Source: Bacillus sp. NP157 (GTDB lineage Bacteria > Pseudomonadota > Gammaproteobacteria > Xanthomonadales > Rhodanobacteraceae). Taken from it: 64,000 nucleotides of DNA. A program made the translations under genes and the position numbers. The stretch covers positions 1,426,001 through 1,490,000 of the forward strand of contig CP076546.1 of NCBI GenBank assembly GCA_018889975.1. Reading direction: 5' to 3'. Positions 52,873-63,508 of this stretch are shown here, one piece after another. Under the pieces are notes generated by a model. It saw nothing but the letters and a program-made list of their open reading frames with translations, searched no databases and was not told the origin of the DNA. The stretch's first letter is position 1, and every line of letters begins with the position of its first letter.

Positions 52873-54618
52873 TTACATGCGATTCGGCACGTCGATGCCG
52901 AGCAGGTCGAGCGCGCGTGCAAGCGTGGCCAGCGACAGCCGGCATATCCCGAGCCGAAGCGCGCGCGTATCGCGGTCGGGCTCACCCAGCACATCGCACT
53001 GCGCGTAGAAGCGGCTGAAGCGCGACGCAAGGTCATACGCCCACGCGGCGAGAATGCCTGGCTGCAATGCGTGCGCGGCCTCGCCCACCTTGTCGGCGAA
53101 GGCGAGGCAGCCGAGCAACAACTCGCGCTCGACCGGGAGTAACGCGGCCGATACCGGCCAATCAGCGTCGTCGACATCGCCACCCGCCTTGTCGAGCACC
53201 GAGCGCAGCCGCACCACCGCGTATTGCAGGTAGGGACCCGTCTTGCCTTCGAAGGCCACCAGCCGCTCCGCGTCGAACACATAGCCGGACAGCCGATCGC
53301 CCGAGAGGTCGGCGAACTTCACCGCGGCGATGCCGATCATCCGTGCGAGGGCGTCGTGCTCGGAAGGTTCCACGCGCGCGGACGCCTGCACGCGCTCACC
53401 GGCGCGCTCGATGGCTTCGTCGAGCAGGTCGCGCAAGCGTGCGACCCCACCCTGGCGGGTCTTGAACGGCTTGCCGTCCGTGCCGTTCACCGTGCCGAAG
53501 CCCGCGTGGACGAGGTCGATGCCTTCGGCGATGCCGGCCCGCCGCGCCGCGCGGAACACCTGCTGGAAATGCAGCGCCTGCCGCTGGTCGACGACGTAGA
53601 CCACTTTCGCCAGCCCCGGCATCCGTGCACGCGCCTGCAGCGTCGCGAGGTCGGTTGTCGCGTAGAGCGCCGCGCCGTCGCGCTTGGCCAGGAGCAGTGG
53701 CGGCACCTCGCTGGTATCGCCCGGCAGGGCAACGTCGACCACCAGCGCACCGTCGCTCTCGCGTGCCACGTGGCGTGCGCGCAGGTCGGCCACCAGCGGC
53801 GCGACGTCGTCGCGGACGTCGCTTTCGCCATCCAGCGCATCGAAATGGACGCCAAGCAGGCCGAAATCCGCGACCTGGGCGTCGACGCTCAGCCGGCGCA
53901 GGTTGCGCCAGAGCGCGAGCAGGCCGGGATCGCCCGCCTGCAAGGCCGCCGTGTCCGCGCGGGCTTCGGCCATCCGCACGGGGTCGTCGCGACAGGCCGC
54001 GGCCGCCTCGGGATACAGGCGCTCGAGCGCGGCCAGCGATACCGGTGCCTCGGTGGGGAACGGGCCATCGCCATGGAAATACGCCAGCCCGGGCGACAGC
54101 CGGCGGATCGCCGCACTGAGCATGCCCATCTGCAGGCCCCAGTCGCCAAGATGGGCGTCGCCATGGGTGCGCCAGCCGAGCGCGGCATGGATCCGGCGCA
54201 GGCTTTCGCCGAGGACCAGCGAGCGAAGGTGGCCCACGTGCAGCGGCTTGGCGACATTGGGGCCGCCGAAGTCGAGCACGACGAGGCTGCCCTGCCCTTC
54301 GTCGGCGATACCCAGCCGGGGATCGGCCAGCATCCCGGCCGACGCCACGATGAGGAATCCGTCGGCGAGGCGCAGGTTGACGAAGCCCGGCCCGGCGACC
54401 TCCACACTCGAGAAGCGCGGATCGGGACGCAGTGCCAGGGCGATGTCTTCAGCGATCGCACGCGGCGGCCGGCGGGCAACGCGCGACGCAGCCAGCGCAC
54501 CGTTGCACTGCAGGTCGGCGAGGTCGGGATGGCTGGACAGCTCGGCATGGGCGAGCGCGAGGGGCAAAGACAGGGCGTGGAAGACCGAAGCGAGGGCTTC
54601 GTCCACCTGCGACATCAT
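52873..54618 (-). CDS. argS: Arginyl-tRNA synthetase, E. coli-like type
   Basis: A 581-residue class I synthetase. It has the HIGH-type motif NVAKPLHVGHLRS, the GKPFKTRQGG loop that replaces KMSK in E. coli-type ArgS, the N-terminal tRNA D-loop domain and the C-terminal DALR domain (FYAQCDVLG, ICRLSLATLARALDLLGI). It charges tRNA-Arg. The start is set at ATG 54618; in-frame GTG codons at 54624 and 54630 lie nearer a GGAG site. It is divergent from ndh. As recalled, xanthomonad housekeeping ArgS belongs to another, KMSK-containing type, so this may be an extra copy. Confidence 0.85.
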   Translation of the reverse strand: MMSQVDEALASVFHALSLPLALAHAELSSHPDLADLQCNGALAASRVARRPPRAIAEDIALALRPDPRFSSVEVAGPGFVNLRLADGFLIVASAGMLADPRLGIADEGQGSLVVLDFGGPNVAKPLHVGHLRSLVLGESLRRIHAALGWRTHGDAHLGDWGLQMGMLSAAIRRLSPGLAYFHGDGPFPTEAPVSLAALERLYPEAAAACRDDPVRMAEARADTAALQAGDPGLLALWRNLRRLSVDAQVADFGLLGVHFDALDGESDVRDDVAPLVADLRARHVARESDGALVVDVALPGDTSEVPPLLLAKRDGAALYATTDLATLQARARMPGLAKVVYVVDQRQALHFQQVFRAARRAGIAEGIDLVHAGFGTVNGTDGKPFKTRQGGVARLRDLLDEAIERAGERVQASARVEPSEHDALARMIGIAAVKFADLSGDRLSGYVFDAERLVAFEGKTGPYLQYAVVRLRSVLDKAGGDVDDADWPVSAALLPVERELLLGCLAFADKVGEAAHALQPGILAAWAYDLASRFSRFYAQCDVLGEPDRDTRALRLGICRLSLATLARALDLLGIDVPNRM

Positions 54619-54812
54619 GGACACGGACACTTTTCTCCAGCGGGGACGACGGGCGGCAGCGCTTGCGCGCCAAGGCACGGAGGGCTCAGGTTCGTCGTCG
54701 GGGGAGGCGCATCGGCATGGCATGGATGTACAGGAAAGGCTTTGCGTTCGCAAGCAACGCACGGCTTTCCTTTTATGCTCTCGGTCAGTTACTGAAAACG
54801 GGGCACTCATCC

Positions 54813-56105
54813 ATGAACGGGAATAAACATAGGGTCGTGATCGTCGGCGGCGGTGCCGCGGGCGTGGAACTGGCCACGAGGATGGGCGGCAACAAGGCGT
54901 TCGACGTCGCACTGGTCGACCGCGACCCCAGCCACTTCTGGAAGCCACGCCTGCACGAACTGGCGGCAGGACTGCTCGGCGACGGCGAAGAGGCCGTGCC
55001 CTTCCTTGCCCACGGCACGGCGCACGGTTATCGCTACGAGCCAGGCGCCATCCAGCGCGTCGATGTCGAGGCGAAGACGATCGACCTGGCGGAAGTGCAC
55101 CTGCCCGGCACCGAGGAACTGATCCTGCCGCCGCGCAGCCTCGGCTACGACACGCTGGTGCTGGCCTTCGGCAGCCGGGTGAACGACTTCGGCACGCCGG
55201 GCGTCCTCGAATACTGCGACATGCTCGACAGCCCGGGCCAGGCGATCCACCTGCGCCGGCGCATCCTCGCGCTGGCCCTGCGCACCGCGGGCGATCCCTC
55301 GTACAAGATCCGCATCGGCATCGTCGGTGCCGGCGCCACGGGGGTGGAACTCGCCGCCGAACTGCACCATGCGTTCAACGACATGCACCGCTACGGCGGC
55401 CTGGGCTCGGCGAAGAAGCTGGAAATCACGCTGATGGACATGGCGCCGCGCGTATTGCCGGCGGTGGATCCGCGTACCTCGGCGTGGGCGCAGCGCATCC
55501 TCGAACGGATCGGCGTCACCGTGCGTGTCGGCGTCGGCGTGAAGTCGGTGCAGGAAGGCTCGTTCACCCTCACCGATGGTTCGCACATTCCCTGCGCGAT
55601 CCAGGTCTGGGCGGCCGGCGTCACCGGACATGACTTCGTCACGAGCCTGGGACCGTTCGAACTATCGCGCGACCGCCGCATCGTGGTCGACGCGAACCTC
55701 GCGGCGAAGGGTGTGCGCGACATCTATGCGATCGGCGATTGCGCGTATGCCGCGCATAACCCGGAAGGCACCGTGGTGCCGCCGACGGCACAGGCCGCGC
55801 ACCAGCAGGCCAGCTGGCTCGCCGATGCCTTGCCCGGACTGGTCCACGGCGAAGCGGTGAAACCCTTCGTCTACCACTCCAGGGGCACGCTGGTGTCGCT
55901 CGGCGTGCGCCAGGCTGCCGGCGAAGTGCCCTCGGTCGCCAAGGGCGCGGCGGTCATCCCGATGCGCGGGTGGATCGCGAAGCTGCTGTTCGTATCGCTC
56001 GAGCAGATGCACCGGGTGACACTGCACGGGTGGATCCGTGCGACGGCGTTGTGGATCGCCGATCGTCTGCGCCGCACGACGTATCCCCCTGTAAAACTCC
56101 ACTGA
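54813..56105 (+). CDS. Type II NADH dehydrogenase (NDH-2)
   Basis: A 430-residue flavoprotein with two Rossmann motifs, GGGAAG (12-17) for FAD and IVGAGATGVELAAEL for NADH, and the FAD-anchor RDIYAIGDCAY. The C-terminal IAKLLFVSLEQMHRVTLHGW is an amphipathic membrane-binding segment. Transfers electrons from NADH to quinone without pumping protons. Start at ATG 54813. The 195-base gap before it includes the palindrome TTGCG-TT-CGCAA. A REP pair follows the gene and may end the transcript. Confidence 0.9.
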   Translation: MNGNKHRVVIVGGGAAGVELATRMGGNKAFDVALVDRDPSHFWKPRLHELAAGLLGDGEEAVPFLAHGTAHGYRYEPGAIQRVDVEAKTIDLAEVHLPGTEELILPPRSLGYDTLVLAFGSRVNDFGTPGVLEYCDMLDSPGQAIHLRRRILALALRTAGDPSYKIRIGIVGAGATGVELAAELHHAFNDMHRYGGLGSAKKLEITLMDMAPRVLPAVDPRTSAWAQRILERIGVTVRVGVGVKSVQEGSFTLTDGSHIPCAIQVWAAGVTGHDFVTSLGPFELSRDRRIVVDANLAAKGVRDIYAIGDCAYAAHNPEGTVVPPTAQAAHQQASWLADALPGLVHGEAVKPFVYHSRGTLVSLGVRQAAGEVPSVAKGAAVIPMRGWIAKLLFVSLEQMHRVTLHGWIRATALWIADRLRRTTYPPVKLH

Positions 56106-56114
56106 AGAACCCAC

Positions 56115-56224
56115 TGTAGGAGCGCGCCTGCGCGCGATGGGCCGATACCAAAGGGTCTCGGTATAGGCCTGATCGATATTGGCCTGATCGATATCGGCCA
56201 ATCGCGCGCAGGCGCGCTCCTACA
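56115..56224. repeat. REP doublet with internal 15-base tandem repeat
   Basis: Two inverted copies of the REP-like element: TGTAGGAGCGCGCC.. at 56115-56141 and its reverse complement at 56199-56224. Between them, GGCCTGATCGATATT (56166-56180) is followed directly by GGCCTGATCGATATC (56181-56195). The whole unit could fold into one hairpin. It lies between ndh and the convergent aldo/keto reductase gene. Confidence 0.75.
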
Positions 56225-56239
56225 GGGGTAGGTCAGGAT

Positions 56240-57100
56240 TTATTTCACCGCGTGCTCGAGCGCTTCGTAATCTTCCTTCGACAGCTTGAGCGCCGCGCCC
56301 TTCACGTTCTCCTCCAGGTGGCCCGGGTCGCCGGTGCCCGGGATCGGCAGCATCACCTTCGAGCGCTCCAGCAGCCATGCCAGGGCGACCTGGCCATTGG
56401 TGGCGTTGAGCTTGTGCGCGATCTTCGACAGCACCGAGCCTTCCTTCGCCAGTTCGCCCGCGGCCAGCGGGTACCAGGGGATGAAGCCGATGTTGTTCTT
56501 CTCGCAATGATCGAGCACGGCCTCGCTCTGGCGGTTGCCGAGGTTGTACAGGTTCTGCACCGTCACGACCTTGAAGTGCTTCTGCGCGGCTTCGATCTGT
56601 TCAACGTTGACCTCGGAGAGGCCGGCGTGGCGGATCAGGCCCTCCTTCTGCATCTGCGCGACGGCGTCGAACTGCTCGTCGGCCGGGACCTTCTCGTCCA
56701 CGCGATGCAACTGCCACAGGTCGATGCGCTCGACGCCCAGACGGCGCAGGCTCATCAGCACGCACTGGCGCAGGTATTCCGGGCGGCCGACCGGCGCCCA
56801 GATATTCGGCCCATGCCGGGTGAGGCCGCCCTTGGTGGCGATGACCAGGCCCTTGTAGGGATGCAGCACTTCGCGGATCAGGTCTTCGCTCACGAAAGGA
56901 CCGTAACTATCCGCGGTATCGATGAAATTGATGCCGAGTTCAGGTGCTTTCCTGAGCACGGCCCTGGCCTTCGCGGGATCGGCCGGGTCGCCCCAGATGC
57001 CATCGCCGGTGATGCGCATGGCGCCAAAGCCAAGGCGGTTGACCTCGAGGTCGCCGCCGATCTTGAACGTGCCGCTTTCGGATGCGTTGATGCTTGCCAT
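56240..57100 (-). CDS. Aldo/keto reductase
   Basis: A 286-residue TIM-barrel oxidoreductase. The catalytic tetrad is Asp61 (FIDTADSYG), Tyr66, Lys90 (VIATKGG) and His132 (LWQLHRVD). It reduces aldehydes or ketones with NADPH; no specific substrate can be assigned. Typical length. ATG 57100. Monocistronic, between the REP doublet and the EvgS-like gene. Confidence 0.92.
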   Translation of the reverse strand: MASINASESGTFKIGGDLEVNRLGFGAMRITGDGIWGDPADPAKARAVLRKAPELGINFIDTADSYGPFVSEDLIREVLHPYKGLVIATKGGLTRHGPNIWAPVGRPEYLRQCVLMSLRRLGVERIDLWQLHRVDEKVPADEQFDAVAQMQKEGLIRHAGLSEVNVEQIEAAQKHFKVVTVQNLYNLGNRQSEAVLDHCEKNNIGFIPWYPLAAGELAKEGSVLSKIAHKLNATNGQVALAWLLERSKVMLPIPGTGDPGHLEENVKGAALKLSKEDYEALEHAVK

Positions 57101-57162
57101 CGATGGACTCCAGTCGGGTTGAGGGTAGCCAACTCCATCGACATGGGTACGCGATGCGACGT

Positions 57163-59502
57163 TTAAAGGAGGCGAACGACCTCGTCGGTGGCCGCTTCCG
57201 GCGACTCGAGCACGGCCTGCATCGCGGCCAGCCCCGCATCGACGGCCGGGCCGTCGCCCGCCCCGATCGCCTCGGCAAGCCGTGCCGCCTCGACCTCCAG
57301 CGCCACGACCCCACAGACCATGGCCGCACCGCGCAGGCGATGCAGCGCGCGCTTTGCCGACGCCTCGTCCCCCGCCGCCACGGCCGCGGCGATGGCGCCC
57401 AGGTCGCGCGCGCCCTCCATGCGGAATGCGGACAGCACGTCCTGCGAGGCCAGCGGTGGCGTCGCCAGCAGCACATCGTGCAAGCGTTCCAGCGACAGGG
57501 GCTTACCCAGCACCGTGTCGATGCCGCTCGCCACGCAGCGACGCTGGTGATCCTCGCCGACGTTGGCCGAGATGGCGACGAAGGGTAGCCGCGACGACCC
57601 CGCCGCGCGCTCGCGCGCCCGCAACTCGGCGGCGATGTCGTAGCCCTGCATGTCGGGTAGCTCGCAATCCAGAAGCACGGCGACGAAACGGCCAGGTCGC
57701 CATGCATCGATCGCCGCCTGCCCGCGGTCGACGGCAAATGTTTCGTAGCCGAGGTAACGCAGCTGGGCCGCCATGATCTGCCGGTTCGCCGGATGGTCCT
57801 CGACCAGCAGGACGGTGCCGCCTCCCACGATCGGGGCCGCCGGCTCGCGCAGGTCGGCAGGTTCACTGGCGGGGACCAGGCTGGTCGGCAGTTCGATCCG
57901 CACCGACGTGCCCACGCCCTCCTCGCTCTTGAGTTCGAGCCGGCCACCGAGATGACGGGTGATCTCGTGGCAGATGCCGAGGCCCAGGCCGGTGCCACCC
58001 AGCCGCCGCGAACGCCGCCCGTGCGCCTGCGCGAAGGGTTCGAACAGGTCGCGCTGGCGATCGCGTGGCACGCCCACGCCGGTGTCGAAGACCTCGATCA
58101 CCAGCCGACGCAGGTTGTCGTCGGTGGTGGCCTGCCACAGCGCGATCCCCACGTGGCCGTGCTCGGTGAACTTCACCGCGTTGGACAACAGGTTTTCCAG
58201 CAACTGGCGAAGCCGCGTTTCATCGAGCAGGAGCCACGGCAGTGCGCCCATCGGCAGGTCGAGCCGCGCGTCCAGCCCCTTCTGTTCGATCGCCGGGCGC
58301 TGCCCTTCGACGACGTCGCGAGCGACCGCCAGCGCATCGCACGACGCAAGCTCGGGCACGAAGCCCTGGACCTCGGTGCGGGTGTAGTCCAGCGCGCTGC
58401 GCAAAAGCTGCTGCAGGTTGCGTGCGCTGCTCTGCGCGATCGCCATCAGGTCGCGTTGCGGCGGCGAGGTCGGCATGCGCGCCATGAGGTCGATCGATGA
58501 GGTCACGGCGTTCACCGCGTTGCGCACTTCGTGGCTCATGACGGCGAGCAACATCGTCTTCTGCTGTTCGCCGCGGCGAGAAGCCAGCTGGGCGCGGCGC
58601 AACTGCCACAGCGCGAACACCAGCGCCACGAGCAGGCCGAGCCCCAGGCCGATCTCCACCCGGTAAACCGAGACGACGTGTGCCAGGGTCGGCGCGCGCA
58701 GGTAGGCGGTTTCCAGCCAGCGCTCGATCACCGCCTCGTTCTCACCAGGGGTAATCCGTCCCAGGCTCTCGTCGACCACGCCCAACAGCGCAGCGGCATC
58801 CTTGCGTACGGCGAGGCGCACCGTCGCGGGCATTTCGGGCACATCGCCCGCGATGCGCAGGCTCAGCGCGTAGTCGCGGCGGACGATGGGATGGTAGGTT
58901 GCGTCGATACCGATGCCTGCATCGGCGATGCCGCTTTCGACTGCGGCGAGGACCTGGTGCACATCGGCCAGCGGCAGCCGATGGATGGCCGGATGCTCGC
59001 GGCGCAGCCAGCTCTCGTACTCGCCGCCGCCCTTGAAGGCGACGGCGCGACCGTCGAGATCGGCCAGCACCATCCGCGCCGGACCGACGTTCCGGGCGAT
59101 GATCAGCGTGTGGCCAACGTAGAACGGACGCGACAACGCGGCGATGTCGGCCAGGTCGCCGACCAGCCGGTCACTGAGGGTCGGCAGCATGTCGACCTTG
59201 CCCTCGCGCAGGGCCTGGACCGAGGCTTCCCACGAGGGCGTCCGCACCGTGACGAAGCGCAACCCGGTTTTCTTCGCGGCGAGCGCCGGGTATTCCGTCA
59301 CCAGCGGATTGGCCTGGTTGCCGCGCAGCTCGCCACCCTGCTGGCCGTCGATGGCGATGCGGACCACCGGATGTGCCGCGACGGCACGCGCGCGCGTCAC
59401 GGCATCCGGCGCATCGTCGGCCCATGCCGGCGACATGGCCAGGAGCGCGATCGCCGTGAGCATGCTGATCACGGCAAGGCGGATGACGGGCATGCGGATC
59501 AC
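57163..59502 (-). CDS. Hybrid sensor histidine kinase with periplasmic solute-binding domain (EvgS/BvgS-like)
   Basis: A 779-residue phosphorelay kinase. Signal anchor (residues 5-28), one periplasmic solute-binding domain (45-270, with [19 protein letters not shown]), a membrane helix (284-300), then histidine kinase with His324 ([13 protein letters not shown]), ATP-binding [13 protein letters not shown], a receiver with Asp612 ([15 protein letters not shown]) and an HPt domain with His721 ([11 protein letters not shown]). This four-stage layout is that of EvgS/BvgS, which sense small ligands and pass phosphate to a LuxR-type regulator. It overlaps the regulator gene by four bases (ATGA). 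Unlike BvgS it has one solute-binding domain instead of two, and no PAS domain. Confidence 0.92.
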   Translation of the reverse strand: MIRMPVIRLAVISMLTAIALLAMSPAWADDAPDAVTRARAVAAHPVVRIAIDGQQGGELRGNQANPLVTEYPALAAKKTGLRFVTVRTPSWEASVQALREGKVDMLPTLSDRLVGDLADIAALSRPFYVGHTLIIARNVGPARMVLADLDGRAVAFKGGGEYESWLRREHPAIHRLPLADVHQVLAAVESGIADAGIGIDATYHPIVRRDYALSLRIAGDVPEMPATVRLAVRKDAAALLGVVDESLGRITPGENEAVIERWLETAYLRAPTLAHVVSVYRVEIGLGLGLLVALVFALWQLRRAQLASRRGEQQKTMLLAVMSHEVRNAVNAVTSSIDLMARMPTSPPQRDLMAIAQSSARNLQQLLRSALDYTRTEVQGFVPELASCDALAVARDVVEGQRPAIEQKGLDARLDLPMGALPWLLLDETRLRQLLENLLSNAVKFTEHGHVGIALWQATTDDNLRRLVIEVFDTGVGVPRDRQRDLFEPFAQAHGRRSRRLGGTGLGLGICHEITRHLGGRLELKSEEGVGTSVRIELPTSLVPASEPADLREPAAPIVGGGTVLLVEDHPANRQIMAAQLRYLGYETFAVDRGQAAIDAWRPGRFVAVLLDCELPDMQGYDIAAELRARERAAGSSRLPFVAISANVGEDHQRRCVASGIDTVLGKPLSLERLHDVLLATPPLASQDVLSAFRMEGARDLGAIAAAVAAGDEASAKRALHRLRGAAMVCGVVALEVEAARLAEAIGAGDGPAVDAGLAAMQAVLESPEAATDEVVRLL

Positions 59503-60152
59503 AGGCGTTTTCCGCGTTCCATCGCGAGGATGTGGTCACGCGCCCGGAACAGCTCGACATCGCTGACGATCTGCAGCTTGCGGAACGCCGACGCTTTCTG
59601 CGCGCTGATTGTCTTCAGGCTACGCCCGAACTTGGCGGCGATGAGGCTCACGGTCAGGCCGTTCAGCAGGCAACGGATCACTTCGCGTTCCTTCGGCGAC
59701 AGCGCCGCGTCCACGCCGTCGCAACCGATCTTCTCCAGTGCGGGCGGCACGTAGATGCGGTTGGTCATCGCGGCATCGATCGCGCGCACGACCTCGTCCG
59801 GATGCTGGCTCTTGGAAACGAAACCGTGCGCACCCGCGGCAAGCAGGCTGCGCACCAGCGGGCCCTCTTCATACGCGGAGACCACGACGACCTTCATCCG
59901 CGGGAACGACGCGCGCAGCGAGCGCACCAGGCTCAGGCCATCGGGGTCGTCCGCCGCCAGGGCGTAGTCGATCAACGCCACGTCCGCCGGCATCCGCCCC
60001 AGCAACAGGCGAAAGTGCTGGCTATTGGCGGCGCCGCCGACGACGACGATCGAGGGGTAGGTCTTGAGGTGCGCGACGAGCCCTTTCAGGACGAGGGCGT
60101 GATCGTCCAGCAAGGCCACGCGCACAGACCCTACATAGGTTCGCGCGGACAT
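59499..60152 (-). CDS. LuxR/NarL-type response regulator (EvgA/RcsB-like)
   Basis: A 217-residue regulator with an N-terminal receiver (phosphoacceptor Asp62, ADVALIDYAL) and C-terminal LuxR-type HTH (LSPKEREVIRCLLNGLTVSLI, LKTISAQKASAFRKL). The HTH and domain spacing resemble RcsB/EvgA/BvgA. Cognate to the hybrid kinase encoded just downstream, with which it overlaps (59499-59502). Targets are unknown. Intergenic 60153-60408 on its upstream side shows no gene. Confidence 0.92.
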   Translation of the reverse strand: MSARTYVGSVRVALLDDHALVLKGLVAHLKTYPSIVVVGGAANSQHFRLLLGRMPADVALIDYALAADDPDGLSLVRSLRASFPRMKVVVVSAYEEGPLVRSLLAAGAHGFVSKSQHPDEVVRAIDAAMTNRIYVPPALEKIGCDGVDAALSPKEREVIRCLLNGLTVSLIAAKFGRSLKTISAQKASAFRKLQIVSDVELFRARDHILAMERGKRL

Positions 60153-60408
60153 GAGAGGACCAAAGCTCGGTTGCTAGTCATATGCCTACCCACGGGGGTG
60201 GTGGCGGCCGAAACATACTGCGGCCCCCAGCGCTTGTAAACGCCGTTTTCATGCGCGATGCGCCCTACCCTCGCCTCCCGTTCAGTCCCGGCCATCGGCC
60301 GTTCGTCCGAGCCCGTAAGCCATACAGGCAAGCGGATGGTGCATTGCTACGCTTTGCCCGTCCCCTCTACGGGGGTTCTCATGTCTTGGCTAAGGGGTGG
60401 ACGCGGGG

Positions 60409-61776
<1,368 letters not shown>

Positions 61777-61824
61777 AGACAAAACAAGAATAGCCAGCGT
61801 CATCCTTGCCTGGGAGTAAGCATT

Positions 61825-63498
61825 GTGATCCTCGATTACCTTGATGGGTCGGTGCCTGCCGATCACGAGGCCGACCTTTGCGTCATTGGCGCGGGGCCGG
61901 CCGGCATGGCGATCGCGCGTGCCTTCCTCGGCACGTCCGTACGCGTGTGCCTGGTCGAAAGCGGCGGGCTCAGCGGCGAGGACCGCAGCCAGGCGCTCTG
62001 CGAGGGCACGGCGCACGGTGGCCTGCCCTTCGACATGGCGCACTCGCGCATGCGCGTGTTTGGCGGCAGCTGCACCCTATGGGGCGGTGGCTGCATCCCG
62101 CTTGCCGACAGCGACCTCGAACCACGCGAATGGGTGCCTGACAGTGGCTGGCCGCTGCGCTACGCCGACCTCGCCCCGTGGTACGCGAAGGCACGCGATT
62201 TCTGCCAGATCGACACGGCCCACGGCTTCGGCCCCGGGCAGTTCGATGGTCCGCCGCCACGCAAGCCGCTCGACCTCGACCCGGATGCGCTGGTCAACCT
62301 GCTGTTCGCGCGCAGCCCGATCCTGTTCGGCGACGCTTACCGCGACGAGTTGCGCGCGGCACCGAACATCCAGGTCCTGCTGCACGCCAACCTGCTCGAA
62401 CTCGAAGCCAACCCGGCCGCCACGGCAGTCATGCGCGCACGGCTGGGTTCGTTGACCGGCCGCCGTGGCCACGTGCGTGCACGGCACTTCGTGCTCGCCG
62501 CCGGCGGCATCGAAAACGCGCGCATGTTGCTCGCCTCCGATGGCGTCGCCGCCTGCGGCCTCGGCAACGATCGCGACATGGTCGGCCGCTACTTCATGGA
62601 TCACCCACGCGGCACGCTAGGCAACGTGCAGTCGCGCACGCCCGACCGGCTGACCCGGCCCTACGAGCGCACCATCGGCAAGGAGCGTGCGGCGATCGCC
62701 CCGGAGATCGGCCTGGCCGGTGCCGCGCAACGCCAGCACCGCGTCCTCAATGGGCGCGTGCATCCGTTTGCCGTCGAGGGTGCCGTGCCCAAGGGCATCC
62801 GCGCCCTGCGCAACGTGCGCACCGCCTTGCGGCCGCCGAATCGCAACGAGGCGGCGCTGCTGGAAGCGCGCCTTTCCGCCGCCATGCAGAACGGGCCGGG
62901 TGGCACCGCCGTGGCGGCATCGCCGCGGCTGGCCGCCAGCGCGGTGAGCCTCGCCCTGCACATGGGCGACGTGATCCGCGCCGTGGCCCAGAAAGCCGCC
63001 GACAAGCCCACCGTACAGAGCGACCGTGTCGAACTGGTCGGCTTCTTCGAGCAGGCACCGAACCGCGATTCGAGGGTCACGCTGGGCCATGTGCGTGATC
63101 CGCTGGGCCTGCGCCGGGTCAACATCGACTGGCGCCTGACCGAACTGGACCGTTACACCTACCGAACCCTGGCCGCGGTGGCCGGCCGGCCGCTCGCCGA
63201 CGCCTGCGGCGGCACGTTCGTGCCCTCGGCCTGGACGGTCGACGCGGGCGCGACGCCGGAAGTGTTCGGCACCGCGCACCACATGGGCACCACGCGCATG
63301 TCCACCGACCCGTCCACGGGCGTCGTCGACACCGCCGGCACGGTGCATGGCATGCATAACCTGCACGTCGCCGGCAGCTCGGTCTTCCCGACCAGCGGCT
63401 GGGCCTTCCCCACCTTCACCATCGTCGCCCTCAGCCTGCGCCTTGCCGAGCACCTGCGCGTGCTCCTGAGCGTCTGCGAAGGCAGCGGGCTAAGCTGA
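61825..63498 (+). CDS. GMC-family FAD-dependent oxidoreductase
   Basis: A 557-residue oxidoreductase with the FAD-binding motif GAGPAG (22-27), a central substrate domain and the GMC C-terminal domain with HHMGTTRMSTDP, the His being a proton acceptor in this family. It oxidises an alcohol or aldehyde of unknown identity. GTG 61825 with GGGAG eight bases before. It is 10 bases ahead of the phosphopantetheinyl transferase gene and 48 bases after the UDP-sugar dehydrogenase, so the three are likely one operon. Confidence 0.85.
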   Translation: MILDYLDGSVPADHEADLCVIGAGPAGMAIARAFLGTSVRVCLVESGGLSGEDRSQALCEGTAHGGLPFDMAHSRMRVFGGSCTLWGGGCIPLADSDLEPREWVPDSGWPLRYADLAPWYAKARDFCQIDTAHGFGPGQFDGPPPRKPLDLDPDALVNLLFARSPILFGDAYRDELRAAPNIQVLLHANLLELEANPAATAVMRARLGSLTGRRGHVRARHFVLAAGGIENARMLLASDGVAACGLGNDRDMVGRYFMDHPRGTLGNVQSRTPDRLTRPYERTIGKERAAIAPEIGLAGAAQRQHRVLNGRVHPFAVEGAVPKGIRALRNVRTALRPPNRNEAALLEARLSAAMQNGPGGTAVAASPRLAASAVSLALHMGDVIRAVAQKAADKPTVQSDRVELVGFFEQAPNRDSRVTLGHVRDPLGLRRVNIDWRLTELDRYTYRTLAAVAGRPLADACGGTFVPSAWTVDAGATPEVFGTAHHMGTTRMSTDPSTGVVDTAGTVHGMHNLHVAGSSVFPTSGWAFPTFTIVALSLRLAEHLRVLLSVCEGSGLS

Positions 63499-63508
63499 CG
63501 AGGCGCGC

